Assembly: GCA_016713335.1 (NCBI GenBank) | Contig: JADJPH010000013.1 | Span: 75,102-139,101 of the forward strand | Length of the DNA stretch: 64,000 nt | Source of the DNA: Candidatus Fredericiella danica | GTDB lineage: Bacteria > Chloroflexota > Anaerolineae > Caldilineales > Caldilineaceae | Direction of reading: 5' to 3' | In this document: positions 47,290 through 56,780 of the stretch, piece after piece | How positions within the stretch are numbered: the first letter of the stretch is position 1 | Layout: every line of letters starts with the position of its first letter | Made by a program: the position numbers and the translations under genes | The notes under the pieces: generated by a model | Told to the model about the DNA's origin: nothing | What the model saw: the letters and a program-made list of their open reading frames with translations, nothing else | The model's database searches: none

Positions 47290-49173
47290 TTGTCGCCGAA
47301 GGAGAAAACGATACCCGCACTCACCGAAGACACGATCCGAGCAAATGCCACCCGGCAGTCAATGCAGCGCGGCATCCAGTACTACAATGATGAAGCGGTA
47401 CTTGAGGTGAACCGCCGCGGCAGGCGGGTGTCAGCCAGTGTGGCAGGCAGCGACTACGCCCCCTATACCGTAGCCGTGACCCTTGACGCAGACGGCGGGA
47501 TCGGCGCCGCCGGTTGCACGTGCGCCTATGAGGGTGGCGGCTATTGCAAGCATATCGTCGCCCTCCTGTTGACGTTGGTAAATGACCATGAGGCGGTGAA
47601 GGTGAAGCAAGAAATCAGGACGTTATTGGCCGATCTGACCGCTACGCAATTGCGCGAGCTGGTCGTGGCGGTGGCAGAAGAGGAACCGGCCTTTGCCGAT
47701 GCGCTCGAAGAGTACCTTGCCGCAATGCGCCAGACCTGGCAAGACAGCGCGCCGCAAGCGAAGGCGCCTGCCGCGATCGTCCTCGTCGACCTTGTTGCCA
47801 TGCGGCGCCAGATTCGCAAAGATTTCCGCAGCGCCACCGTCTACGACGGGCGCAGCCATGGGGGCGCCTATTGGGATTATGACAATGAAGGCATGATTTC
47901 CCCTGACGAGGTGCTTGGCGAGCATCTGGCCACTGTGGCCGGTTTGTTGGATACGATGAATGCGACTGCCGCTACGCCCGTCATTGTCGCGATCATCGAG
48001 GAATGGAACGAGTGTCTTGACGGTCTGGAGGACTGGCTGCTGGAGGGGAACGAAGAAGCGTTCGCTGACACAGGTTTTGAGCTCGACGTTCTGCTGGCCG
48101 AGACGCTGTTGAGCCAGGAACTCACCGAGGATGAGCGCGATGAATGGCGCAGCAGTCTGGCACAGTTGGCAGAAAATGTGACGGACTTCCCGATCACCGA
48201 GCTGGCGCTGCTGGAGTGGTGGGACGAGCCGCAATTGGTGGCGTTGATGCAAGGCGTTGCCGCAGCAGCGCCGGCGGCGCCAACGGACACGGCCGGCGGC
48301 GTAAACGCTCAGACGAGTGAGGTGCATGCAGCCTATGCCGGCATCGAAGACAGCGTCGCTGGCGACGACGAGGAACTCGTAATGTTGCGGTTGCGTATCC
48401 TGTCGCGCGCCGGGCGCACGCGGGAGTATCTGAACCTTGCACAGTTGACCGACCATGCCTATCTCTATGTGGCGAAAATCGCCGAGTTGGGCGACGTGGC
48501 ACGTGCCCTGGCCGAGGGCTTGCAATTGCTGTATTTGCCAGGCGAGTGTCTGGCGTTGGCCAACCTGTTTGTTCGCGAAGGGGCCAATGGCGCCGGGTTG
48601 ATGATCGCAGCGCATGGGCTTGACCTGAATGCCACCGCGCACCGTCTGGCATTGGCGCAATGGATTGTGCCGATGGCCGAGGCGCAGCAGGAGTACGCGC
48701 TTGCCCTGCGGGCTGCGCGGATCGCCTATGGGCTGACACATCAACTATCTGACTACCTGGCCGTAGAGCGGTTGGCTGGGAGCGATTGGCCTACGCTCAA
48801 GACCGAAATGCTCACGGAATTGGGTCAGGTGCACTCTTATGGCGCAATCGACATCTACCTGCACGAACAGATGCTCGAACCGGCCATGGCGTTGATTGGC
48901 GATTACGATACCGTCAATGCGGAGCGAGTGATCAGGGCAGCCCGTGCGGCGTATCCGGACTGGGGAATCGCGCGCTGCAAGCGCAATGCGGAGCGAATCA
49001 TGGATGCCGGCAAAGCGAATCATTACGCTGATGCGGTCGCATGGCTGGAACTGGCACATGACATCTGGATCGAGCACGGTCGCAAGGGGGAGTGGGATGC
49101 GTATCGAACAGAACTGTTGACAAAGCACGCACGGAAGTACAAACTCGTGCCGATGATTCGGGGGATTAGGTAG
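47290..49173 (+). CDS. SWIM zinc-finger protein
   Basis: 627 residues from a TTG at 47290. The N-terminal SWIM motif is AGCTCAYEGGGYCKHIVALLL (CxC then CxH). It is followed by an acidic, helical region and repetitive alpha-helical segments up to the C terminus (LAQLTDHAYLYVAKIAELG, ALALRAARIAYGLTHQLSDYL, AVAWLELAHDIWIEHGRKGEW) that resemble TPR-like repeats. SWIM proteins bind DNA or partners; some accompany SNF2 helicases, none of which is here. AAGGAG at 47299-47304 is placed six bases before an ATA codon at 47311 (reading IPALTEDTIR), where a start would be ideal; the true start may be there. Confidence 0.8.
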   Translation: MSPKEKTIPALTEDTIRANATRQSMQRGIQYYNDEAVLEVNRRGRRVSASVAGSDYAPYTVAVTLDADGGIGAAGCTCAYEGGGYCKHIVALLLTLVNDHEAVKVKQEIRTLLADLTATQLRELVVAVAEEEPAFADALEEYLAAMRQTWQDSAPQAKAPAAIVLVDLVAMRRQIRKDFRSATVYDGRSHGGAYWDYDNEGMISPDEVLGEHLATVAGLLDTMNATAATPVIVAIIEEWNECLDGLEDWLLEGNEEAFADTGFELDVLLAETLLSQELTEDERDEWRSSLAQLAENVTDFPITELALLEWWDEPQLVALMQGVAAAAPAAPTDTAGGVNAQTSEVHAAYAGIEDSVAGDDEELVMLRLRILSRAGRTREYLNLAQLTDHAYLYVAKIAELGDVARALAEGLQLLYLPGECLALANLFVREGANGAGLMIAAHGLDLNATAHRLALAQWIVPMAEAQQEYALALRAARIAYGLTHQLSDYLAVERLAGSDWPTLKTEMLTELGQVHSYGAIDIYLHEQMLEPAMALIGDYDTVNAERVIRAARAAYPDWGIARCKRNAERIMDAGKANHYADAVAWLELAHDIWIEHGRKGEWDAYRTELLTKHARKYKLVPMIRGIR

Positions 49174-49240
49174 AGACAAGAGAGACAGGGAGACAGGGAA
49201 CGGGAGACAGGGAGACAAGAGAGACAGGGAGACAAAGCCA
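49174..49240 (+). repeat. GAGACAGG-type purine-rich tandem repeat
   Basis: Directly after the SWIM stop the sequence consists of imperfect copies of GAGACAGG and GAGACAAGA, nearly all purine on the plus strand. There is no gene in 49174-49454. Confidence 0.6.
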
Positions 49241-49286
49241 ATCAGAGCCACGCACGTGAGTAAGTGGTTAGGCAGCGCCAGCAAGC

Positions 49287-49366
49287 GGGGCGGGGGCGGC
49301 CAGCTGGGCGGCGGGACTGGGAGGGGAGAAAGAGTGGCGGGGGGGGCGCGGCGCGTGAGTAGGGGG
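49287..49366 (+). other. G-tract cluster with quadruplex potential
   Basis: Runs of three to seven G (GGGGCGGGGGCGGCC, TGGGCGGCGGGAC, GGGAGGGG, GGGGGGGCGCGG, GGGGG) occur within about 80 bases of noncoding sequence between the convergent SWIM and haem-lipoprotein genes. Spacing permits G-quadruplex folding on the plus strand. No open reading frame with homology was seen. Confidence 0.4.
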
Positions 49367-49454
49367 TTAGCCGCGGCTGTCTGAACTGGGACTTTTGGGG
49401 TGAACGGGTGGTCAGAATGAGTTGGCGCAGCTTGCGCTATATCGGTCGCCGGGT

Positions 49455-50519
49455 CTAGGGATTTCTACGACCGGCTCGGAGCAGCGACCAGACAAAGTCT
49501 GTCTGCGCGTATTTGGGCGTGACAGTGCCGTTTGACAGTGTGTAGAACCAGTCCGGATTCGGCGCGCCAGTACTACCCAGCAGTGGCGCAACGCTCGCAA
49601 AGATGTCGAGGCGGTCGGCGGCGCCACCTAGCGTTGGGTCACGCTTACCGATCGTAGCGCGGGCATGACAGGTGATGCAGGAAGAGGTCGCTTCGAACCC
49701 CTCTTCGATCTGAGAGTTCGCGAGTATGGTGGGGCGACCGGTCGAATCGACAAAATCGATTTGGCTGCCGCGCAACACGTAGTTTTCCCAGACGGTTCCC
49801 TTTAGCTGCACGGGCAAGCCGGCACGGTCCCGTGAGGGGATGACGGTTTCGCGATCTGGATTCGCCTTGTGCTCCCAGGTAGCCCAAAACCAGTTGGGAA
49901 GATCCTTGGTGGTGATGTGCAGCGCCGTCAGACCAAAGATGTGCACTTGTCCATCGGCAGTCGTTAAGGTCGTCGTGTGGTAAAGCGGTGCCTGGTCTGG
50001 CGTGACAGGGCGCCACTGCGCCTTGACTTCCATTGCTTCAACGGGAAAGACGATCGGGTGACCACTCGCAAACAGGGCTTCTTGGCCCTCGATGTACCAC
50101 AGGTTGTTGGCGACAATAAAGTCGAAGGTGGCACGATTCATTCGTGTTTCATTGACGCCAAAGGGCGAGAGTGCCGGATCGAACGCAGCGACAGGGGCAT
50201 CCTCAGGATGAGCCGCCATCTGCTGCAGCGGCATTGGATCAAGTTGCTCGAGCGTGCGAGGGGCAGCAACCAGCGTGTCCCAATCAGGTGTCGCGTTTGG
50301 ATCCGCAAACACTTCGCGGGCAAGCGCCCATCCTTCCCAGGCGACACGGCCTTGCGGGTCACCAGGAATGGGGCGGCTTACCTCCATAAAGCGTTGCCAG
50401 GCAAACTGGTCTGGCGAGTTGACGGCAGGATTTGTGCTCGGGGCGCTGCATGCTACAAACAATCCAGCCGCGAGTGTGAGTACAAAGAAACGTAGGACCC
50501 TGTGGATCAGGTGTTGCAT
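49455..50519 (-). CDS. Single-haem c-type cytochrome-like lipoprotein
   Basis: 354 residues. The leader LRFFVLTLAAGLFVACSAPS has a lipobox (FVAC), so the protein is probably lipid-anchored outside the membrane. The central part is rich in aromatic residues (NNLWYIEGQEALFASGHPI, LPNWFWATWEHKANPD). A single haem-attachment motif SSCITCHARATIG (CxxCH) lies near residue 283. No second haem site is visible. The gene is the last of the nine-gene minus-strand block and follows the haloperoxidase gene; an electron-transfer or peroxide-linked role is inference. Confidence 0.75.
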   Translation of the reverse strand: MQHLIHRVLRFFVLTLAAGLFVACSAPSTNPAVNSPDQFAWQRFMEVSRPIPGDPQGRVAWEGWALAREVFADPNATPDWDTLVAAPRTLEQLDPMPLQQMAAHPEDAPVAAFDPALSPFGVNETRMNRATFDFIVANNLWYIEGQEALFASGHPIVFPVEAMEVKAQWRPVTPDQAPLYHTTTLTTADGQVHIFGLTALHITTKDLPNWFWATWEHKANPDRETVIPSRDRAGLPVQLKGTVWENYVLRGSQIDFVDSTGRPTILANSQIEEGFEATSSCITCHARATIGKRDPTLGGAADRLDIFASVAPLLGSTGAPNPDWFYTLSNGTVTPKYAQTDFVWSLLRAGRRNP

Positions 50520-50558
50520 ACGCCTATCCTCCTTGATTCTCTCCGTAAAGGGAAGGGA

Positions 50559-50592
50559 CCTGGTCTACCTTGCTCATACAAGGTAGACCAGG
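50559..50592. terminator. Perfect 14-bp hairpin between haloperoxidase and haem lipoprotein genes
   Basis: CCTGGTCTACCTTG (50559-50572) and CAAGGTAGACCAGG (50579-50592) flank the 6-base loop CTCATA. On the minus strand the stem is followed by a pyrimidine-rich stretch but no uniform T run, so it may be a transcript end or a processing/stability element that sets the ratio of the two genes. Confidence 0.5.
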
Positions 50593-50637
50593 CACGGGTG
50601 ACTTGCTACTGCAGGCGATGTCTACCGGGGCGTGCTC

Positions 50638-52251
50638 TCATTCGCCCTGTGGGACATACGGTACTGCGGTGCGCCAGTTGCTGCCGATGGCCTCTTCTGA
50701 GCGAGGTCCGACGGGCGACGGGTGCATGTGCGTCTGCCAGATGTCTTCGGCGATTGCCAGACCCAGCCACACGCCACCGATTGGCTGGGTGAGGTCTGGG
50801 ACCTGGTTGCCCTGGGCATCCTGGGTGACAGCGAAAGCATCGAAGACCCAGTGCACCCCAAGATCCACGCGGCTCAGGCCGTTCTCCACGATCATCTGCC
50901 ACAGGCCATCAGGGAAGCTCCGCACGTGGCGCGGGCGCACAGCACCGTGGTTGTCCTGATTCACACCGTTGAACTCCTCTGAGACAATGTTCAGGCCCGC
51001 GCCATTCGCGTCCTGGAAGCAGTGATCCGGATTGCGATCGCCCACGGGTACGCCGTAGAAGAGGCGGACCATATGCAGGGATGCAGCCCCGAAGGTAGCG
51101 TGACCCGATGGATACGCCGGGAACGGGGGGGTGAAGTTCTTGCCCGTTGAGTTGGTGGCCGGAGCGCCTAATGGCAGCCAGGCACTGTCACAATCACTCG
51201 AAACCGTGTTCGAACCCACCGTCGTCGACGGTCCCATACAAACGTCGTGCTCGCGCACACCCACCACCGGGCGCCAGAAGTCATAGACGTATTTCCAATC
51301 CCAGGCAAGCATCCCCGCATCCGCCATTGCCACATTGACCAGTGCGAACAGGCGAGCGTTCTGTGCCGGGGTGTTGTTGCGCGCAATGGCGATACGGCGG
51401 ACGATCTGGTTGAAGAAGCGCGGCGGAGTACCCAGTTTGGCGGCGCCATCATATCCCCAGAAGATGCCGCGAAGCGTCTCGTTGGCGGTGCGCCCAGCGA
51501 CACCTGGGGGCAGCGTGGCCATCAGTTCCGGCGCAATGCCGCGGGCACGCACTTCACGCAATGCCGCTTCATACTGCGGGCCACCCTGCGGCGGCTCCAT
51601 GATGAAGTGGCGATTCGTAATGGCGAAGCCCCTGGCTTTGGCGCCATAGAATGGTGCATGCACGACCTGGCCTGGGTTGTTCGGGTCTGCCCGATGATGG
51701 AAGCGCGCTTTGGACAACTTATAGCCCAGCGTCTCAGTTCCGGGATCCCCATTGCGTGCGTCCAGGATCCGCTGCGCCACGACCTCTCCGAAGGTGCGGC
51801 GGGCAGGAGAAGGATCGCCCACTGCGTTTAGGACAAGGTCGAAAAACGCAGTTTGGCTTGGGAAAAGCGTGACCAGCGTCTTGTATGCAGCGCCGGCAAC
51901 CGCCGCTGCCGCCTCCACCTGGAGATCGGCTGCTGCCCCCAGGTTGGGGTCAGGCAGACCAGGCAGATAGGCGGGTAGCTCAGTTGGGTTGCCAACCACT
52001 TTGGCATACGCGTCATACATCGCCAGATGCACGATGGCGAGCGCACGAGCGCTGAGGGGCGGGCCGGCCTGTTCGCCGACGCCATTGGTGTGGGTGACGC
52101 GGTTGGCTTCGAGTGCAACCGCATTCCAGAGCAGAATCGGGTCTGCCTGGTTGAGTTGTACGTTGGGCATGGCCGGCGCAGCAGCCGGTGTCCCGTTTGC
52201 TGCGGTCTTGTGGGTTGCGACAGGCGCAATGCCTGACACGAGAGTGGACAT
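50638..52251 (-). CDS. Vanadium-dependent haloperoxidase (PAP2 superfamily)
   Basis: 537 residues from the ATG at 52251, nine bases after AAGGA; a TTG at 52269 is in frame. Vanadate-binding motifs: FTPPFPAYPSGHATFGAASLHMV (PSGH) and NGLSRVDLGVHWVFDAFA (R and H). The lysine is probably that in TGKNFTPPFP. The fold places it with vanadium chloroperoxidases and the acid-phosphatase relatives; it oxidises halides with hydrogen peroxide. No signal peptide is evident, though N-terminal Ala/Pro-rich sequence is present. The gene is flanked by a subtilase and a haem lipoprotein. Confidence 0.88.
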   Translation of the reverse strand: MSTLVSGIAPVATHKTAANGTPAAAPAMPNVQLNQADPILLWNAVALEANRVTHTNGVGEQAGPPLSARALAIVHLAMYDAYAKVVGNPTELPAYLPGLPDPNLGAAADLQVEAAAAVAGAAYKTLVTLFPSQTAFFDLVLNAVGDPSPARRTFGEVVAQRILDARNGDPGTETLGYKLSKARFHHRADPNNPGQVVHAPFYGAKARGFAITNRHFIMEPPQGGPQYEAALREVRARGIAPELMATLPPGVAGRTANETLRGIFWGYDGAAKLGTPPRFFNQIVRRIAIARNNTPAQNARLFALVNVAMADAGMLAWDWKYVYDFWRPVVGVREHDVCMGPSTTVGSNTVSSDCDSAWLPLGAPATNSTGKNFTPPFPAYPSGHATFGAASLHMVRLFYGVPVGDRNPDHCFQDANGAGLNIVSEEFNGVNQDNHGAVRPRHVRSFPDGLWQMIVENGLSRVDLGVHWVFDAFAVTQDAQGNQVPDLTQPIGGVWLGLAIAEDIWQTHMHPSPVGPRSEEAIGSNWRTAVPYVPQGE

Positions 52252-52335
52252 GATAGGGGTTCCTTTCAAAACTACTGAACAATACCATCCAACAAATTTC
52301 CGGAAATACGGAGACGAGCGGCATTCTTCCGGTTC

Positions 52336-54066
52336 CTAATTGCGAGTCCGGCTGGTCTTGCGACGTGCCTTTTTCGGCTCGCCCGCCACCACGTGTGCGC
52401 CATTGGCGCCGTTTGCGCCGGCGACTGCGCTGCCGTTGACCGGTACCGCAGCAACAAGTTGTGCTCGGGCTGCAGCAACCGCGGCGGCAGCGTCGATACA
52501 GCCGTAGCCATAGCGTGGTGAGTGGCCATTGGTATAGTCCGCCGGGTCACCGATCTTGCGCGCCGTGGCCTGGAGAATCTGCTTGACCGCAGCCGCGGAA
52601 AGCCGGGGGTTTACGGCCAGCACAAGGGCGCAGACACCTGCCACGAGCGGCGTGGCGCTCGACGTGCCACCGAAAGTCGCCGTGAAATCACCGGCGCTGT
52701 AGCCGGCATCGACACGAACGCCGTTGGCTGTGAAGACGCCGGTGACATCGCTGGTGAGGATGCCGCGGCCGCCACTGCCGCTCGAAGGGGCGCAGACGGC
52801 AATCGCTTTCCCGAAGTTTGAATAGTGAGATCGCTCATCACGGCTGGTGCTGGCAGCGACGGCAACAACGTCAGGGTGGATCGCAAAGCCGTTGACGGAG
52901 TCTCCCGCCGGATCGTTGATGTCACGGGCTTCGTTTCCTGCTGCGAAACAGATGACGGCGCCGAGTCCGTTGCGTCCTTCGCGGGCGCAGCGTGCGATCG
53001 CCTGCTGCTTGCGTGTGCTCAGCGGAAAATTGCGCGCAACCGCGCTCCAACTGCAGCTCACGACCCATGCGCCCTGCTGCCGCACATAGTCAAACCAGGA
53101 TTCCACTTCGCTGTCCGCAAGGTTCACGCCCCAACGCACCGGCATCAACCGCGCCTGTGGTGCGGCGCCAAGAATTCCACTGCCGTTGACTTCCCCGACA
53201 GCAACCCCCGCACAAGCGGTTCCGTGCCAGTCTCCAATCCAGCGCCCCTGTTGAGCATCGAAGAAGGGGTACCCCTGGCGGTATTCCGGGCTCGGATCGT
53301 TGCTGCGGCGGGTGAAATCCCATGGCGCCACAACCTTGCCAGGACCACTCAGGTCAGGGTGCGTGAGATCAAAGCCATCATCGATCACGGCCACCACACT
53401 CTCGCGACTACCGAAGCCGTTCATCGCCCCCCAGGCAGCGAGCACGCGGGCATCAGCGCCGGCCTTCAGGTTGAGCGGCGAGCCTTGCACGGTTCCAGTG
53501 TTGTTCAGGTGCCACTGGCGATCCAGGAAGGTGTCGAACTGCAGGCTGACACCGGTGAGTTTCCCAGGGGTGGCAAACTCGGGTTCGGCCACGGCCACGC
53601 AATCTGACGTTTGGAGTGCGGCTGCCGTCTTGACCGGGTTCATCGATTGGCTGGTCACCTGGGTAATGACGGCGCGTTCGCTGCGCACCTCGATCACCTC
53701 CAGGTGGTGTTGGTCCAGAAGGTCCTGGCATTGCGCCAGGGGTGCGTCATCCGCAAAGACAATGTACAGCGAGCCGGTGGGTACAAACGGGACAGCGTCC
53801 TCGGAGGTGTAGTAGACGTGAGTCCCGACTTCTACGCTCGGTTCGTTGCGCAGTTGATCAAGGGTGACATCGGCCGGTTCGGCCGCATCAGCGACGTTGA
53901 CCAACTGAAAGTTGCCGAGACGTTGTGTCGCGTCGACGGCGCCGTGATGGGCGAGTGCACGGCCGAGGGCGGACTCGTCACGGCGTGCAGGGCGCAGGCC
54001 AATGAGTTCACTGCTCTTCTGGAGGGCGAGTTCGGTCCCGCCGTAGCGGATTTTGGCTTCCGGCAT
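52336..54066 (-). CDS. Subtilisin-like serine protease (S8)
   Basis: 576 residues. The triad is complete: Asp229 in VAVIDDGFDLTHPDL, His281 in WHGTACAGV, Ser469 in FGGTSSATPLVAG; oxyanion Asn378 in FAAGNEA. The first 165 residues form a prodomain-like region (YIVFADDAPLAQCQDLLDQH, AVAEPEF), usual for self-processing subtilases. No convincing Sec signal peptide is present, so location is unclear. The C terminus is a basic tail (PKKARRKTSRTRN). It lies in the CHAT/sigma-factor block between the metalloprotease and the haloperoxidase. Confidence 0.88.
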   Translation of the reverse strand: MPEAKIRYGGTELALQKSSELIGLRPARRDESALGRALAHHGAVDATQRLGNFQLVNVADAAEPADVTLDQLRNEPSVEVGTHVYYTSEDAVPFVPTGSLYIVFADDAPLAQCQDLLDQHHLEVIEVRSERAVITQVTSQSMNPVKTAAALQTSDCVAVAEPEFATPGKLTGVSLQFDTFLDRQWHLNNTGTVQGSPLNLKAGADARVLAAWGAMNGFGSRESVVAVIDDGFDLTHPDLSGPGKVVAPWDFTRRSNDPSPEYRQGYPFFDAQQGRWIGDWHGTACAGVAVGEVNGSGILGAAPQARLMPVRWGVNLADSEVESWFDYVRQQGAWVVSCSWSAVARNFPLSTRKQQAIARCAREGRNGLGAVICFAAGNEARDINDPAGDSVNGFAIHPDVVAVAASTSRDERSHYSNFGKAIAVCAPSSGSGGRGILTSDVTGVFTANGVRVDAGYSAGDFTATFGGTSSATPLVAGVCALVLAVNPRLSAAAVKQILQATARKIGDPADYTNGHSPRYGYGCIDAAAAVAAARAQLVAAVPVNGSAVAGANGANGAHVVAGEPKKARRKTSRTRN

Positions 54067-54229
54067 GATGGTTTCTCCTCTGTATGAATGTCTGTCAACT
54101 GAGTGATCGGGGCTGGTCGGAGCCGGGGGACTCCGGCCAACCCTTTGGATGTTGTTACTGGAGGTTAGTCGTCACAAAGAGGAAATCTGTTTCACGGGGG
54201 TTTCCGCAACGCTGGGGCCGAGGTGCCCT

Positions 54230-56761
54230 TTACCGTCGATCCGCAGGTCCGGTCGGAATCAGGCCGTCAAATAGATCGTTGAATGGCGCCGCCAGATCGA
54301 TCGGCGGCCAATCACGGATCGTGTTTAGCAGATTGGGGAAGTTCTTTGCCGCGCGCCGTAGCGCCTGTGTCTTGCGTGGGGCAAGCTCTTCCAGGAGCAG
54401 TTGTTCAGCGATTGCAGTTGTGACTGGCGGCGGCACAATGAATTGGCGGACAAGGGGCGCCGATGCGATTGTATCCAGTCCATGTGCAGGAGGTGCAGGA
54501 TTGTTATCCCCCGTGTCGTCAGGATCGTGCTGCGCCCGATCTGCGATCAACGGCCACAGCAGACTGCGCTGCCGGTAGAGGCGACCACCCGTGAAGACCA
54601 GGCGGTTCCATTCGTCATGCACGGGGAGCCTTGAGAATATCTCGGTTGAATCTAATGGGCTCACCAAGTCGCCCGTGATATTCCAAGAAATAGGCGCTGA
54701 GCCAGCCACACCGCAGCGACAATCCCAATCGACAATGGAGGCGTCGCGCGTGATAGTAGCTGGGTCTTGGGGCGCGCAGTAGTGTTTGACGCCTAGCGTG
54801 TATGTGACATTGATCCCGGATTGGACTGGTAAAATTCCCTCTGATTCGTTCAGGAAGTTTTCATCGAGTACAGCCATGTTGTAGCGCGAGTAATCGAACT
54901 TGAAACCCTGATCCGACACCACCAAACCGCTGGTCTGATACAGGTAGTTCATCACACTCAGATGGTTTGGCTTGTTTAAGATCTCGTCCGGCTCTTCGCT
55001 CTCCGTGGCGCCGGCATGGTTCAGTCCCAGGTTATGGCCCAACTCGTGCATGAAAGTGCCCGCTTGCTGCGTTTCCATGGGATCCACAGTATTGCGCCAC
55101 GCCGCATCTCCCAGCGATACCACAAAGTCGCTGGCTCCATTTTCCAGTGGAAGCAGATTTGCCGAGATGCCACTAGTGAGTTCGATGTCTTCGACACAAC
55201 CACCGACGCATTCGAAAAGCTTGTGGGCAAAGAGGGCATAGTGATATACGTTGCTGCTGCGAGAAATCGAGGTTTCGTCACGGATAGTATGAAGAGTCTC
55301 CCCAAATTGGATCAGAGGTCTCAATACAGTCATCGCCGCACAGATACTCTTGAGGCGGCTCCTTGAGATACGCCTGGCCATAGTCGACGTGCAGGTGAAT
55401 TCCCTTATACGCCTTCGGTGTATCGGGCAGGACGGAGGTTATCTCGTCCACCGGCGCTCGGGCGAACGCGGCAATGACTTGTGTCATTGCTCCGGAGATG
55501 GGTGCGGGATCGAAGCCACCTACCGTCAGGGGTTGCATGGCGTCAACCTCCACAAAGATATCCTTGGTGTCAGGGTTCGCCCCCAATGCGCCCAGATCCA
55601 GGTAGTGGAGTTTGCCGGCGGCGTCCTGCGTGTAGACGCCATGATTCTCCCACCCGTCCGGCAGCCCATCGCCGTCGTGATCTCCACTGTGTCCAGGATT
55701 GGGCTGACAGTCAGTGGGAGCGATTCCCGGAAGCCACGCGAAATTATCGAGTGCCACTGCAGAGTCGGCGTAGGCATCGCCAACATCCTGGATCGAAAGA
55801 TAGAGGTTGATCGCTTCACCGCCGGTGACGGGATGGCGCAGTTGCAGCAGGGGAAAGACGCCTGGGATGTTGCCGCCTGGCGTGATGGTGAGTGCGGCGT
55901 AGATGCCAGTCGGCGACATGGTGCTGGTCGCCACCACTTCACCCTCCTGGTTATACGCAATGTTGCCAGGCGCATCAACGACCCCGTTCGCCACGCGCAA
56001 CTCCGGGGCGTTGACCTGGGCGGTGAAAATATCGCCGATAATCTCAGGACTTGGGCGCTCCGTTGTCGTCGTATACGGCAGATCTACCGTGTAAAAGGTA
56101 TAGTCAAGCGCCAGACACGTCGCGGTCAAGGGTGCACGCAACCCCAAATGCAGGCGCACTACATCGCCGCCGTCCGTGTTTGTCAATCCGGTCAGCGCCT
56201 CGAGCCGGATGCGTGATGCCAGTTCAACCTGTCCGGACCCCGGCTCCGCAGTTTGAACTGTCGCCGAATATTCGTCCGTTGCGGGCAGTCCCATGACGGC
56301 GCCAGTCGAGAGCAATGCAAAGCTCTCTCGCGCGTGGGAAACCAGGTTCCGGGCGCCGGGCCAATGACCGCCACAGCTGCGGGATCCGTGCACGCGCTGC
56401 TATCACACATGAGCGTAGCCGATTCGATGTCTGTTGCCTGGATATCCATCACCCTGGCCAGATCATGCGCAATCATATCTCGTAGGCTATTGCCGTGAGG
56501 CATATGGAGGGTCGTAGGGGTAATCTCGATCGGACCGTACACCCCCAAACCACCTATCGAACTCCGCGTCTCAACCGTCGGCGTTGGAGTAGCGACAGGT
56601 GCGTTATCTGCGTCTTCTTGGTGAACGCCCGGTGGATCGGCCATGGTTACAGTTGCGCCGATAGCTTCAGCGGGTAGAAATGAGACCTGCAAGAACCAGA
56701 AGATCAAGAAAACAATGCATCCAAAACCAATGGTTAAAAGCGTAGTCCTTGCCTGCCTCAT
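54230..56761 (-). CDS. Membrane-anchored or secreted metzincin metalloprotease (two frame breaks)
   Basis: About 840 residues once breaks near 56325 and 55310 are bridged. An N-terminal membrane/signal helix (TIGFGCIVFLIFWFLQVSFL) precedes a beta-rich region (GQVELASRIRLEALTGLTNT) and a calcium-type loop GDHDGDGLPDGWE. The catalytic motif HELGHNLGLNHAG (HExxHxxGxxH) and a following Met turn (VMNYLYQTSG) define a metzincin. The first break is a surplus GA in GAGAGAGC; the second lies within CCTCTGATCCAATTTGG. The reading order is seamless otherwise. It precedes the subtilase gene. Confidence 0.75.
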
Positions 56762-56780
56762 TTCTTGCTCGCTTTCGCTG

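Noticed and set aside
49262..49454. Small coding region in the G-rich gap
   Set aside because: Open frames there are short, of skewed composition and without start signals.
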